Shown here one piece after another: positions 24,291 to 36,700 of a DNA stretch of 64,000 bases (position 1 is the stretch's first letter; each line of letters begins with the position of its first letter). This stretch comes from Cornus controversa (lineage: Eukaryota; Streptophyta; Magnoliopsida; Cornales; Cornaceae), in contig CM048850.1 of NCBI GenBank assembly GCA_026545225.1, forward strand, positions 1,922,001-1,986,000, given 5' to 3'. Under the pieces are notes generated by a model, which saw nothing but the letters and a program-made list of their open reading frames with translations, ran no database searches and was not told where the DNA came from. The position numbers and the translations under genes were made by a program.

Positions 24291-25570
24291 CTTGAATTGA
24301 GGATGGTTTTTCGTCTAGCCTAGACATTAAACTTGGCAACTTTGGGGTATTTTGCATATTAGTTGTTTGTTTTTTCTTTCTTTTATTTTTTCTTTCTTGC
24401 ATTGTTCTTTCATTCTTTTCTTTACTTTTAGTTGAAGAATGTGTTTTTTAATATAATTTTTTTGTTAATGTGTAGAAAATATGCTCTTTCAGTAGAGGTT
24501 GGGGGATGGACAGGGGGGATCTATCTCCCAGAAAGGCCTAAAAATGACCTCTCAATTGACCTTGGGCATTGGACCCCTAAGTGCAAAGAATAATAATAAT
24601 AAAAATTTAAAAACAATTTCTCCGAGGTTTGGGCCATCGATCACCCAAAATCTGAGAGATCGATCGCCTAATCACACAAAAAAAAAAAAAAAATTTAAAA
24701 ATTAATTTTTTCCCTCCCATTTGTATTAGATGAATGTGATCATTTTTTGTATTTTATTTTATTATTATTTATTTTCATTCTTATTTCCCCATTCATTTCA
24801 CTTGGTCATTGTAGTATAGTGGACTGTTTTGACAAGTTTTTGCATCTAAGTTTGGGGGAGTGTTCTCATAACCTTCATACTACCGGTTTGCTCTATTTTC
24901 TTGCCACTACTCCACGTTTATGGTAATATCATTCTCACCCTTCTCTATGCTTCTATGTGATGTACATTGAGGACAATGTACAGTTTAAGTTTGGGGGTAT
25001 GGCGTTGTCTTTTTATGTGCTTAATTGGTGAAGGGTGAAATGGGGGGGGGGAATTTTGATGAAATGTTTCTTGTTTTTAGGACTTTTGGTTATATTATTT
25101 TTGTAGTTTTTTATTTATTTTCTTTTGTTTTATTTTTAGTTAGGATATTTTTATAATAATCAAGGGTTTAATACTTTATGTAGGTGCTTGACTTGAAATT
25201 CTTGGGTATGTTTTAAATTTTTAGAAACTGTGATTTGAATTTAGTGATTTTAATCATTGTTTGCATTGACATGTCTTGGGGTGATTGGTTTTAGTTTCCT
25301 CATATCCACAGACACACTAGCATAATCTTGTGGGGTATAAACTTTGGCTCTGAGTTGTTGGGTTACATATGCTTGATAGTAATTAGTATCCCTTGAGAGT
25401 GAGTACCGATGATGTATTTTACTTGACTTCAAAAAGAAGAAAAAAAAGAAATATGTGATGAATATCAAATCAATTTGATCCTTCTTATGAAGTAACCGGG
25501 CCTCTTGCCTTAGTAAGCATTGAGAGTTCATGCCAAAAGTGAGGGGTGAGATAAGATGAGCATTGGTTGT
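24291..25570 (+). other. Non-coding 3' tail of element G, first part
   Basis: No gene. It holds two polypurine-like AAGTTTGGGGG stretches (24849-24860 and 24986-24997), a perfect 9-bp hairpin TGTACATTG-AGGA-CAATGTACA (24961-24982), A-rich runs (24666-24685, 25433-25452) and T-rich stretches. The part 25175-25570 reappears at 46176-46569. The tail continues at 61104 after the B/C/A complex. Confidence 0.75.
24961..24998 (+). promoter_or_regulatory. Hairpin followed by internal polypurine-like tract, element G
   Basis: TGTACATTG and CAATGTACA pair perfectly around an AGGA loop, and TTAAGTTTGGGGGT follows within four bases. Element A has the same pair at 58034-58070 with a different outer stem. 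The sequence resembles the true tract at the 3' LTR; a role as a second plus-strand primer is inference. Confidence 0.6.
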
Positions 25571-27057
25571 TGATCGACGTTGAATGTTGCGTATTCTAAC
25601 CTCTTAACTTATATATTTTATTCTCTTAGTGATAGATTATTTTGTGATTTTACTTCATTTTAGTGTTTTTGTATTTTCAGGGCCTTAATGAGTATTTCAG
25701 TTAAAACCATGATCTTGGGTTTTTAAAGATGACATCCAAGATGGTTAGATGAAGCCTACATCAAAAGGATCCATTCAACTATTTATGTCAACTCAAATCA
25801 GCCCAAGGAAGAGGTCCAAGAGAATTACAGATGCTTAAGAAGGTTTCGGGCCTGAAGCCCAAATTTGCGCTTAATATAGTCTTAATCCCTTTTTGGAAAA
25901 TGGACCAGAAGTGTTATTTCTGAGCCCCAAATCGACTTAACTTTTCATTGGATTGAACGAAATTCGATTCTGCACACTTTTGTATTTCACAAAAATTCCG
26001 TGAATCGGACTTCTAGTAGGTCAAAAGTTGGGCCAAACGTTACTAGGAAAAACCCACCTGATTAGTGCTGCAGGAAAACCTAATTAATTCCTAATTGGAT
26101 TAGAACTTTGGTGTATTCTCTTAGGGCAATAAAGGAGCGAATTGAAGGCTGAGTTGGGGGAGATTGGAGAGTCTGAGAGAGCTTTTGGATAGAATTGAAG
26201 ACATACTTTGCAGAGCTTTAGAAAACGAAGTCTTACGTATAATTCATGAAGATGATGCCTTCTTCCTCAACCGTTGAAGCTTCTTTTTCTACCATGAGCG
26301 GCTAGTTCATCCACTGGGGTTTTGATGTAGCCCTAACAAAGCATCAATGGTCTGATTGTTTAATTATTGGGGACCTTTATGTTCATGCATAGATTGTGTA
26401 ATTAGAGGATTCTTATTATAGAATTGAGCAATACAAGTCTTATAAATTCAGTTTCAATGATTTCTTATCTTGTCTTAGATATTTGGTTATTGTTATTGAA
26501 CTCAATCTCTCTTATTTTCTGTGATCATGAGAGCAATTATTACACAATGGTAATCTCTGAATATATCATTATACGCTTTGATAGAGTATGCCAAGAGAAG
26601 ATAGACCATACTGCACCCTAGATTAGAGTAGTTAGGCAGATGGCCTATGTCAATCGAAGTTAGTCCATGACTTAGCCTTAATCATATATTATCTTCTTGA
26701 TGGATGAAGGTGAGCTTGTAGCCACTAACACCACTTATGCATGATGTAATTCCCCATAGTTAATTCAATTGACCATTGATTGTGGAGTTAGTGGTGAAGT
26801 CAATTACCCTAGATTTATCTCATATTATCTTCACTCTCTATTTCCTTTGATTTATTTTATTTTTCTTTTTAGTTAATTTAAATATAAAAATTAGAATTAT
26901 TTTCTCTTAAATTTAATTAGAATTAATTTCGTACTCCAACTCATTAGACCATAATCCCTGAGGTTCAACACCCCTTTCGATAGCCCTATTCTACAAGGAA
27001 TTTGTTTTATTGCAAAGTGTGGTAATTATAATTTGAGACGCACTCACACACGAATCA
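25571..27057 (+). mobile_element. 5' LTR of element B, 1487 bp
   Basis: TGATCGACG...CGAATCA. It matches the second B LTR (46570-47578 plus 60623-61103, 1490 bp) with a few per cent divergence. It lacks the palindrome arrays seen in A and C. The conserved Athila LTR end block appears near 26945-27030. Confidence 0.9.
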
Positions 27058-27062
27058 ATTTT

Positions 27063-27080
27063 TGGCGCTGCTGTCGGGGA
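27063..27080 (+). promoter_or_regulatory. Primer-binding site of element B
   Basis: TGGCGCTGCTGTCGGGGA, five bases after the LTR end; a variant of the TGGCGCCGTTG-type site used by Athila-like elements. Confidence 0.85.
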
Positions 27081-29782
27081 TTATCTATTTGATTGATTGC
27101 ATTTTATAGAATTAATATTAATTGGATTTTTAGTTTATGAAATTTCTATATTTTGTTTCTAATTTTCTTTTTGTTTTCTTTTCAGGTACTTTTTGCTAAT
27201 ATATGCAAGGTCGTCGTTCTGTGGCTGATCCTTTGATACCTCTTGATCCTGAGCCTGAACGTACTCTTAGACAACAAAGGAACATCCTTGTTGATACCAT
27301 TGTGTAAGAGGAAGAATTAATTGAAGACATGGAAGAAGAAAGGAATAACAATCTTGTTCCTAATGCTGCTGGAGAAAGGGATAGATTGTTTAGGGACTAC
27401 TATGTTCCTGAGACATACACTTCACCAGTCGGTTTTCAACTGCTCATGTCACAGCACAAAATTATGAGATCAAGTCTGGTATTATTCAGATGCTACCATC
27501 ATATTTTGGGCTGACTCAAGAAGACCCTTACAATCATCTAGATGAATTCATTGAAGTGTGCTCAACTACCAAAATTCACAACTTCTCTGAAGATGCTTTC
27601 AAAATGAGACTTTTTCCATTCTCCCTAAAGGATAAAGCAAAGTATTGGTTCAATTCTCTACTGGCAGGTTTTATCACGACTTGGACTCAGATGCAACATA
27701 AGTTTCTCAAAAAGTATTTTCCGATAGGGAAGACGAATCAGTTCAGACGTGCTATCACTGGTTTCTCCCAACATGAGGGGGAACAATTTTATGAGACATG
27801 GGAAAGATTCAAGGACCTTCTTAGGAAGTGTCCTCATCATCTAGTTCCTAAGTGGAAACTAGTGTGGAGTTTTTATGAAGGGCTGACAGAAGCCAACAAA
27901 CAAATGGTTATTGCGTATTATGGAGGTACTTTTATGCTGAAGAGTGAAGAAGAGGCATGGACCTTATTTGAAAATCTTAGTGACAACTCTCTACAACATG
28001 TGTCCTCTACTCGTTATAGCAGACCTGCCACTATAAGGAAGACTGATGGAATTTTTGAGGTTGGTGCTTCAGAAGCTATGCTAACCGACATTGATTTAAT
28101 TACACAGAAGGTGGTAGCAATTATGGTTGCCAATCAAACTCCTTCTACTTCAAATCCTTCATTTCTAGGCCCTTATGAATTTTGCTCTAGTCCTATGCAT
28201 AATGTGAACAATTGTCCTTCAATGGGGCAATTTTCTGATGTTCAATATGAGCAAGTCCAAGCTGCATTCACTGAATTAATGAATCCTCCACGAGGCAATA
28301 CTTACAATCTTACATGGAGGAATCACCCAGGTTTTTCTTACAGTAACCAAGGGGCAGCAATGCAACCATCATATCAACCTAGGAATTTTGTACCTCAACA
28401 GCAATATCAGACACAAGTTCCTATGGCACAAAGAATTTTTGCTATTGAAGACAAGCTGACACTCACCTTATCAAAATTCGACAAGCTTGATTTCATTATA
28501 GAGACAGTGCAAGCTACTACAGCAATAGTACATCTACAACACTCTCATTCTCAATCTATTGCCAAAGTGGAATCTTAGTTTGGACAGCTTGCTACTTCAT
28601 TGAGTAGAAGAGAAGAAGGGAAGCTCCCTAGTCAACCAGTTGCTAATCTAAGAAGGATGCAAGCTTCCACAAGCAACCCACACCATGAGCAGGTTCAAGC
28701 TATTACCACTTTGAGGAGTGGAAAAATAATTGATAATAAGGTGGGTGAGAAGAAAGAAGAAGAAAAAGTGACCACAAGTCCAAGTGCTGAAATTCCTTAT
28801 GAGCCCAAGTCTCCTTTCCCACAACGTTTTCTTGAAGCATCTAAATTGGAGAAACAAGGGGATAAGTTGCATGACATGATGGAGATGTTTTGATAAGTGA
28901 AGATTAATTTGCCACTCCTTGATGCCATCAAGTAAATTCCTCCTTATGCTAAAATTTTGAAGGACTTGTGCACTCAGAAAAGGCATTCTAAAAGTCATGT
29001 GCCAAAGAAAGTGATGCTGCCACAACAAGTGAGTTCTATAATTTAGCAGTGCACTCCTCCCAAGTACAAAAATCATGTTGATAAAGCTCTTCTTGATTTG
29101 GGTGCAAGTGTGAATTTGCTACCCTATTCAGAATACTTACAATTGGGCTTGGGAGAATTGAAGCCTACCTCGGTGGTGTTGCGATTTGTAGATAGATCAA
29201 CAAAGCAACCCCATGGGATCATTGAAGATGTGCTCATTAAAGTGGACAAGTTCTATGGGGATCATTGAAGATGTGCTCATTAAAGTGGACAAGTTCTACT
29301 TTCCTGTTGATTTTATTATACTTGACACTGAGCCAGTTCATAACCCAAGGAGGCACATTCCAATGATCCTTGGTCGACCTTTTTTAGCTACTGCTGATGC
29401 TTGCATAAATTGTAGGTCGGGGATCATGGATATTTCATTTGGCAACATGAAGGTTAAGATTAATATTTTCAATGCTGTTGAGAACCCTCCAAATCAGACT
29501 GATGTCTTCTTCATGGATTCTGCGGATGTGTCTGAGTCTACAGATGAAATAGAGGTGCAAGAAAAACAGAAGGAAAAGAAGGTGTTAGTAGATCAATTTT
29601 CTACCATTGTGGTAAATTCTGTATACACTACACCATCCAAATCACTTCAGGGTAAGCAATTATTTGGAGTATCCGACAACTTCACACCATGGTATGCAGA
29701 TATTGTGAACTATTTAGCCACGCGAAAAGTGCCACGAGGTTGGACCAAGCGAGAGCATGACAGATTCTTCTCTAAAGTTCAT

Positions 29783-31213
29783 TGATAAGTGTTCAATTCT
29801 ATGCATTTGAACCCTCTTTATTGCATACGTTAGTTCCATTTTTGCGTTTACCGAGATATGTTTACGGTATTTTTGTGTTTTTGATGTTTTGCAGGTATTG
29901 GAGTAAATGGAGCAAAGTTTGAAGCTTTCTGCAGTCAAGAGAAGAAATCAGAAAATGCAGCCAAAGGCATCTCGATCAATCGAGATGTTGATCTCGATTA
30001 ATCAAAATCTCGATTGATCGAGATCTCATTTCGATTGATCGAAATCTCGATCAATCAAGATTCAATCTCGATCAATCGAGATTCTACAGAACCTACTTGG
30101 CCACTTGCTCACCTGCTCTCCCACTTGCAACAAAATCCCCCTTTTTGCACGACTAAGGGGGATTGTCTGACTTGAACAAGACTCTTGGGGGCCTTATTAA
30201 TGCAATAGATATATATAGTGATATATATATATATGGTGGGGCCCAAGGTTGAAAAGGAAGCCAAAAAGCACACAAAAAGAGTCATATCTCTCATATCTCA
30301 TATATCTCTCAACACACATCAGAATACTTCAGAGGAGAGAGCTTCGGGAGAGGAAGAGGAGAAGCTGAACCAGACCAAGAAGCTTCACTTTCTTCATCAA
30401 TGGAAGGGTGCAAGGCAACCATGAGCAACTAACTCTTCTACTAGGGTGTTGGTTTCAACCCCTAGCCATGTAAACTTGTTCATCTTTGTAGCTCTTGGGA
30501 TTTGTAATTAAATATTGATTATTTAGCCTAGTGATTATGTACACAAATATATCTCTTATATATATTCATTTGATATGAAATTTATTCTTGTCTTAGAGTA
30601 GATTTTGTCACTTGAATGCACAACATTTGCATATTCCACAAGAAGTGCAAATGATGGCTAGATAATGGTGTTTAAATGAATGTGTGATGTTAGTTTGTAT
30701 AGACCATGCCAAGACAAGGTAGTTTGGATGCATGTAGTGTTCACTTAGAGAGTAGAGTAATTAGGTAGTTAGTTAGGTTGAAGAGCTATGCTTGTTGAAG
30801 ATGGATTATGATAGGTTAGCACACACATTGATCTTTTGATATGTCATTGAGGTCACATGCCTAATGACATTGTTAGGCATTTAATTAATGAATCCCATGC
30901 TTGCTACACTTATGAACATGTGAATGGCTAGTGGTGAAAACCAACCCTAGTTCTCTCTCCCAACTTTAAACTCTTTACTTTTCTTGTCATTTCATTCATG
31001 CAATAGTTTATAAACACAAATTCAAAAATCTGTTTTTCGAATTAAAGTAGAATTAATCTTCCTTTAAGACAATTGCGACTAGTCCTCGTGGGATCGATAC
31101 CCCTTATATAGAACCTTATCTACAAAGATTCGTGCTCTTGCGAGTGGTTAAATTATATTTTGATAAAAAGGGCAAAATTAAGCTTACAATATAATTTAGT
31201 TCCGACCACATCA
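29783..31213 (+). mobile_element. Solo LTR of family A, 1431 bp
   Basis: TGATAAGTG...CCACATCA, exactly the length of the A LTRs, with a perfect TTCAT duplication (29778-29782 and 31214-31218) inside the B integrase region. Such solo LTRs form by recombination between the two LTRs of one element. It shows more differences from the A LTRs than those show from each other, so it is older. Confidence 0.96.
29969..30086. repeat. Near-palindrome array in solo LTR A
   Basis: Seven units of ATCTCGATCAATCGAGAT and TTTCGATTGATCGAAA type, 100-120 bp before an AT-rich TATA-like stretch (30200-30236). Confidence 0.9.
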
Positions 31214-31799
31214 TTCATCATTACTTTTGGAAGGATCCTGAATTATTTAAATATTATCTAGATCAGATTATTCGGCGATGTGTCCCGGAGCATTAGTTTC
31301 AAGATATTCTCAAATTCTGCCACTCGTTAGCTTGTGGAGGCCACTTTAGTGCAAAAAAGACAACGGCAAAGATACTTCAATGTGGATTCTTTTGGCCTTC
31401 TCTGTTTCATGATGCCTATGTTTTCTGTAAAACTTGTGATCAATGTCAAAGATTGGGTTCAATGTCAAGATGAGATATGATGCCAATGAGCCCCATTTTG
31501 GTAGTTGAAATATTTGATGTTTGGGGAATTGATTTCATGGGACCCTTTCCACCCTCTTTTGGTTATGAGTACATTCTGGTTGGTGTGGATTATGTCTACA
31601 AATGGGTGGAGGCTGATAAGCGTTAAATGTTGCACATTTAAGCCTTCTTAATTGCATATGTTGTTTCCGTATCTATGTTTACCTTGGTATTTTTATGCTA
31701 TTTTTGTGTTTTTGTTGAATATTAGGTTTTGTCCCAAAAAAGGGCGATGTTTTTGATCAAATGCTAAGGAAGTGAAGAAATCAAGAAAAATTCATGAAG

Positions 31800-31886
31800 G
31801 CATTTCGCACAATCGAGATGATGATTTCGCACAATCGAAATCTCGATTGTGCAAAACTTTAATTTCGCATAATCGAGATTCTACAG
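31800..31886. repeat. Near-palindrome array (TTTCG-CACAAT-CGAAA type) in the C LTR
   Basis: Five units such as TTTCGCACAATCGAGAT, TTTCGCACAATCGAAAT and TCTCGATTGTGCAAAAC. The same core occurs before the C second gene and in the unrelated LTR of E. Confidence 0.85.
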
Positions 31887-31964
31887 ACTGCAAGTTGCCC
31901 ACTTGTCCACTTGCCCACTTGTCTTGCCACTTGCTTTCAAGAATGACCTTTCCACGTTGATGAA

Positions 31965-32430
31965 GCAAAAATTCACCCCGAACTGGTCAAACGCCAACCT
32001 GTAAAAAAGGACAAGAGAAGGGTAATTGAGAGGGCACCGGCGCGGTGCCTGCCGAGTACTCTCCGACGATCAAGTCAGAAATCGAAAGAGCTTTTTCAAG
32101 CTATAAAGGAACTCAGGGGGTCTTAATTGCGTACCTGGTATGTGGATCATCTCTGTATTTATAGCAGTCAAGTGAGGCTGTTTTCTAGTGAGAGACTGGC
32201 TCTTGGAGATAGGAAGTCCTGGTTAAAACAGACTTCCTATCCACGTCACTTCGAACTCATCCTTCACGTTACACGTCACTTCCTATCCATGTCACTTCCT
32301 AGTGAGAGACTGGCTCTTGGAGATAAGAAGTCCTAGTTAAAATAGACTTCCTATCCACGTCACTTCGAACTCATCCTTCACGTTACACGTTTCATCGAAC
32401 TCATCCTTCACGTTACACGTTTCATAATTC
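31965..32430. repeat. Insertion in the C LTR with a 114-bp tandem duplication
   Basis: This segment has no counterpart in the A LTR. It contains GC-rich sequence (CACCGGCGCGGTGCC near 32036) and two copies, 114 bp apart, of a segment starting AGTGAGAGACTGGCTCTTGG (32187 and 32301). Part of the second half is repeated a third time ('tcatccttcacgttacacgt'). The first part, with 'cgatcaagtcag' and a TATAAAG stretch, looks like a small LTR, but I cannot place its family or its exact ends. Confidence 0.5.
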
Positions 32431-33479
32431 TAGTCAAATACTCTATCACACGTCCTTTTTGAGGATTTTCTGACTTCAAAGAGACATGTGATGGGAGCAT
32501 ATATATATTAGGTGGATTGTATAGATATATAGGCAAGGTGGGACCCAAGGACACTAGTGGATGGACATATATGCATGTTTTTGGGAAAGAGAAGAGAGAC
32601 AATTTTTGGGAGGAGAGAAGGAGAGCTAAACCAGACTTTTGGAGCTTCATATCTCTGGCCATAGAGGATTGCAGGTCTCCCATGATCAACTAACTTTCCA
32701 TCTAGGGTGTGGTTGAAACCCCTAGCCATGTAACTTGTTCATTTTGTAGCTATTTTGGGATCTATATGTATATGTTGATTACTTAGCCTAGTGTTTTGTA
32801 TAATACTTGTGATCGTCTTCAATATATTCATTTGATTTTATTTCTTCATCTTGTCTTAAAATAGAAATACTTCATTTTGAATGCTCAGCATTTACAACTT
32901 TCATAAGAAGTGTAAATGATGGCATTGTAATGGTGTTTAATGGAATGTGATGTTTCTTATTTATATAGCCCATGCCAAGATAGGGTAGTTCGGACACATG
33001 CAGATACATTTAGAAGGTAGGATAAGTAGATAGGTTGAAGGACTATGCTTGTTAAAGATGGGTTATGTTTAGTTAGAAATCATGTTTATCTTTTGATATG
33101 TCATTATAGGCCACAAGCCTAATGACATTGTGTTGTATATACTTGTAAAAAATCTCATTTGCTACATAAATGAACATGTCAAATGGCTAGAGATGAAAAC
33201 CACCCCTAGTTCTCTCTCTCTCAACTTTACAAATTGTTTTAAATTTAATGTTTTTATATTAAAGTAGTGTTAAATTCAAATCAAAAATTTTGTTTTTAGG
33301 ATTAAATTGGAAATTCTCTCTTAATAGTGCAATTCAACCAAGTACTCCTTGTGGGATCGATGCCCTCTATAAAGAATAGTATCTACAAAGATTCGTTCTC
33401 TTGCGAGTGGTTCAAATTATATTTTGATAGGCAATAGTAAGCTACAAAAATAAAGACAAGTTTGGCCACATCAAAATTT

Positions 33480-33497
33480 TGGCGCTGTTGCCGGGGA
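33480..33497 (+). promoter_or_regulatory. Primer-binding site of element C
   Basis: TGGCGCTGTTGCCGGGGA, starting seven bases after the LTR end. Confidence 0.88.
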
Positions 33498-33751
33498 GTG
33501 CAGTGTAATTGTCGCCAATGAGAGATTAAGTCTAATTTGATTCTTAATCTAAATTTTTTTTTTACTTTATCCTTTTTGCATATATTCTATTCTTCTCTCT
33601 CAAATTGCTTAATTTTAGGTATACCTCACACCGTGTAACTCGAGATTCAAGCTTGGACTTTTTGTGAGTATATTGCTTAAAAGTCATGCATTTGATTGAA
33701 TTTGATTTGTTCTTGTATATATTTATTTAAATTGTGTTTTTCCATTGATGC

Positions 33752-36700
33752 ATGCTAGGTAGACGGTCATTATCACTTCCTTTGCTTCCATGTAATATTG
33801 AACTTGAAGGAACACTTAGATGACGTAGAGGAACCTCTAGGGACCCTATTTTGCCTAGGACTGAAAACATGGACCCAAACAATGTACAACCCCCTGGTCT
33901 ACCACCATATAACCTTCCTTAAGGGGAAGTTCTTAGGGATTTTTATCTTCCTACTACATATGCTTCGCCATCATGCATTCAATTTCCAAATATTGCGGTG
34001 AATCATTTTGAAATAAAATCCTCCACCATTAACCTTCTGAGTTATTTTCATGGACTTCCAAACGAAGACCCATACAAGTATCTAGATGACTTCCTTAAAG
34101 TTTGTTCAACCCTCCGGTTGCAAATTTCTCAGAAGATGACTTGAGGTTTCGTTTGTTTTCATTTTCTCTCAAAGATAGGGCCAAGTACTGATTTAACTCC
34201 TTAGAGCCCAACTCCATCCATTCATGGGGGGAACTGCACCATGCATTCCTAAAAAAATACTTTCCAATGGGTAAGACAAGTGATATTCGGCGAGCAATCA
34301 CTGGATTCACTCAACTTGACCAAGAACAATTTCATGAGACATGGGAAAGATTGAAAGAACTTTTAAGGTCATATCCACACCATGCTGTCCCAAAGTGGCA
34401 GCTAGTGCAAAGTTTCTATGATAGGTTGAGTGATCAACATAGACAAATGGTAGATTCCTCTTGTGGAGGGACATTCCTTCTTAAGAGTCCGGATGAGGCA
34501 TGGAGACTTTTTGAGAGCCTAAGTGAAAATTCATCTCAACGCTCCTCTTCTCGAAAAGGTAAAAATGCCCAACCTAGTAAAGGAGTATTTGAGTTATCAA
34601 GGTCAGATGAGGTTGTCATGCAAGTAGAGGCCCTTACTCGAAAAATTCATGAAGAGTGGGCTGCCTACTTCTAGCCAACCTGTTCCAAATTAGGATGGGT
34701 GTTCGTTTGCTATAGCACTTCACATTATGTGCGGGATTGTCCTATGGTCGGTCAATCCCCCGATTATGCTCAAGAACAATCGAATGCTGTGTACTCTAAA
34801 CCAATAAATGATCCATACTCAAATACATACAATCCTGGTTACAAGAATCATCCTGCATTCTCTTGGAAATCTCAGGAACCAAGTCCATCTTACCAAGGGC
34901 AAAATTTCTACAATTCCCAATCTCAACAGCCTCGACATAGGCTGAATCCTCAATCGTATTATCAAAAATCCAATTACCAAATTCCACCACCACCTCCTCC
35001 AAGAAGCCAAGGCTTTGAAGAAAGAGTGTTAAGCAATCTTGAGGCTAACACCCACTTATTGCAGTCCCATTCTCAATCAATTTCTAAGCTTGAAGCCAAT
35101 GCTCAATCTATGGCTAGGTTAGAAGCTCAAATAGGGCAGCTAGCTAATGCCTTGAATAGAAGAGAGGAAGGAAAGTTGCCAAGTCAACCTGTGGCAAATC
35201 CAAAGGGTGTTCACGTGATTGATGATCTTTCATCTTCATCTTATGATGCTCCTCCTGAGCAGGTTCAATCAATCACCACCCTAAGGAGTGGTAAAGTCAT
35301 AAACTCCAAGGTTGAGCAAGAAAAGAAGGAAACCATTAAGCATCCTAAAAATCCAAAAGATTCCCTCATAAATCCAAATGTGAACAAAATCTCTCAAAAT
35401 CAAAAGAAAAAATCAATTGAAGTTGTTTCATCACCTACTCCAAAGTGTGACACATCTTTTGAGCCTCCAGTTCCCTTTCCTCAAAGATTGAAGGAACCTT
35501 CTCATTTCGGGAAGTAAGGAGAGAAAATCCAGGATATGATGGAAATTTTTAAACAAGTGAAAATCAATCTCTCTCTCCTTGATGCTATCAGGCAAATTCC
35601 CTCCTATGCTAAATACTTGAAGGACTTATGCACTCAAAAGTGTAAATCTAGGAACAATATTCCTAGGAAAGTCCTTTTAACCGAGCAAGTGAGTTCCATT
35701 TTTTTGCACCAAGCCCCTCCTAAATTCAAAGATCCGGGTGCCCCAACTATCTCGTGCACCATTGGTAACCACAAATTTGAAAAGACACTTCTTGATCTAG
35801 GGGCTAGTGTCAACTTGCTTCCATTCTCAGTGTATAAGCAATTAGGTTTGGGGAAACTTAAGCCCACCACAATAGTGTTGCAACTTGCCGATCGATCGGT
35901 GAAACAACCACGTGGCATCATTGAAGATGTGATCATTCAAGTGGGTAAGTTTTATTTTTTGGTGGATTTCATAGTCCTTGATACAGAACCTGTCCAAAAT
36001 CCCACTAGACATACTCCAATCATTCTAGGTCATCCATTTCTTGCTACGGTAAATGCTTGCATTAATTGCCGCACTGGAGTAATGGACATCTCTTTCGAGA
36101 ATATGAAAGTTCGATTGAATATCTTCAATGCTTCTCACCACCCATCCAATGACGAAAGTGAATGCTTTTGCGTTGATGTATTGGAAGATCTAGTCCAAGA
36201 AGCACTGCCCTCCATTCTTTCGAAGGATCCTCTCGAGGTGTGCTTAAGCCACTTCAACTGTGACGACTATGACATTGAGCAATCTATAAGTGAAGTCAAT
36301 TCACTACTTGATGCCACAGCTATCATGAATTCACCTAAATGAAGAGCACCAAGAGAACCTTTGCCCCCTTTGTCAAATGCTTCCCAAACTTCTTCTCTAG
36401 TATCCCCGCCACAACTTGAGCTTAAGCCTCTACCAGCTACTCTCAAGTATGCTTTCTTAGGCTGCAATAAAACCCTCCCAGTCATCATTGCTTCCAATCT
36501 CACTAATGAACAAGAGAGGGAACTCTTCAAAGTGCTAGAAGAGCACAAGGAAGCCATAGGATGGAGTGTTGCTAATCTAAAGGGAATAGATCCTTCCATA
36601 TGTATGCACCGCATACATTTGGAAGAAGATGCAAAAACCTCACGAGAGGCACAATGTCGATTAAATCCAAATATGAAAGATGTTGTAATGAAGGAGGTTG

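Larger units (their letters stand above)
27203..31613 (+). pseudogene. gag-pol of element B (broken; interrupted by solo LTR A)
   Basis: Gag opens with MQGRRS and continues through a capsid-like segment ([19 protein letters not shown] near 27603-27660) and a proline/glutamine-rich region. A protease motif DLGASVNLLP lies near 29096-29125, and integrase-like sequence flanks the solo LTR at 29680-29777 and 31219-31613 (peptide [11 protein letters not shown] near 31520). The region would have made the particle protein, protease and integrase of an Athila-type element. It carries several breaks and its pol is incomplete, so no full product is expected. Confidence 0.8.
31614..33473 (+). mobile_element. 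5' LTR of element C, 1860 bp
   Basis: TGATAAGCG...GGCCACATCA. It shares its ends and the last 150 bp with family A but little in between. It is longer partly because of an insertion at about 31965-32430. An AT-rich TATA-like stretch (32499-32530) follows the insertion. No second copy is in the window, so its age cannot be estimated. Confidence 0.85.
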
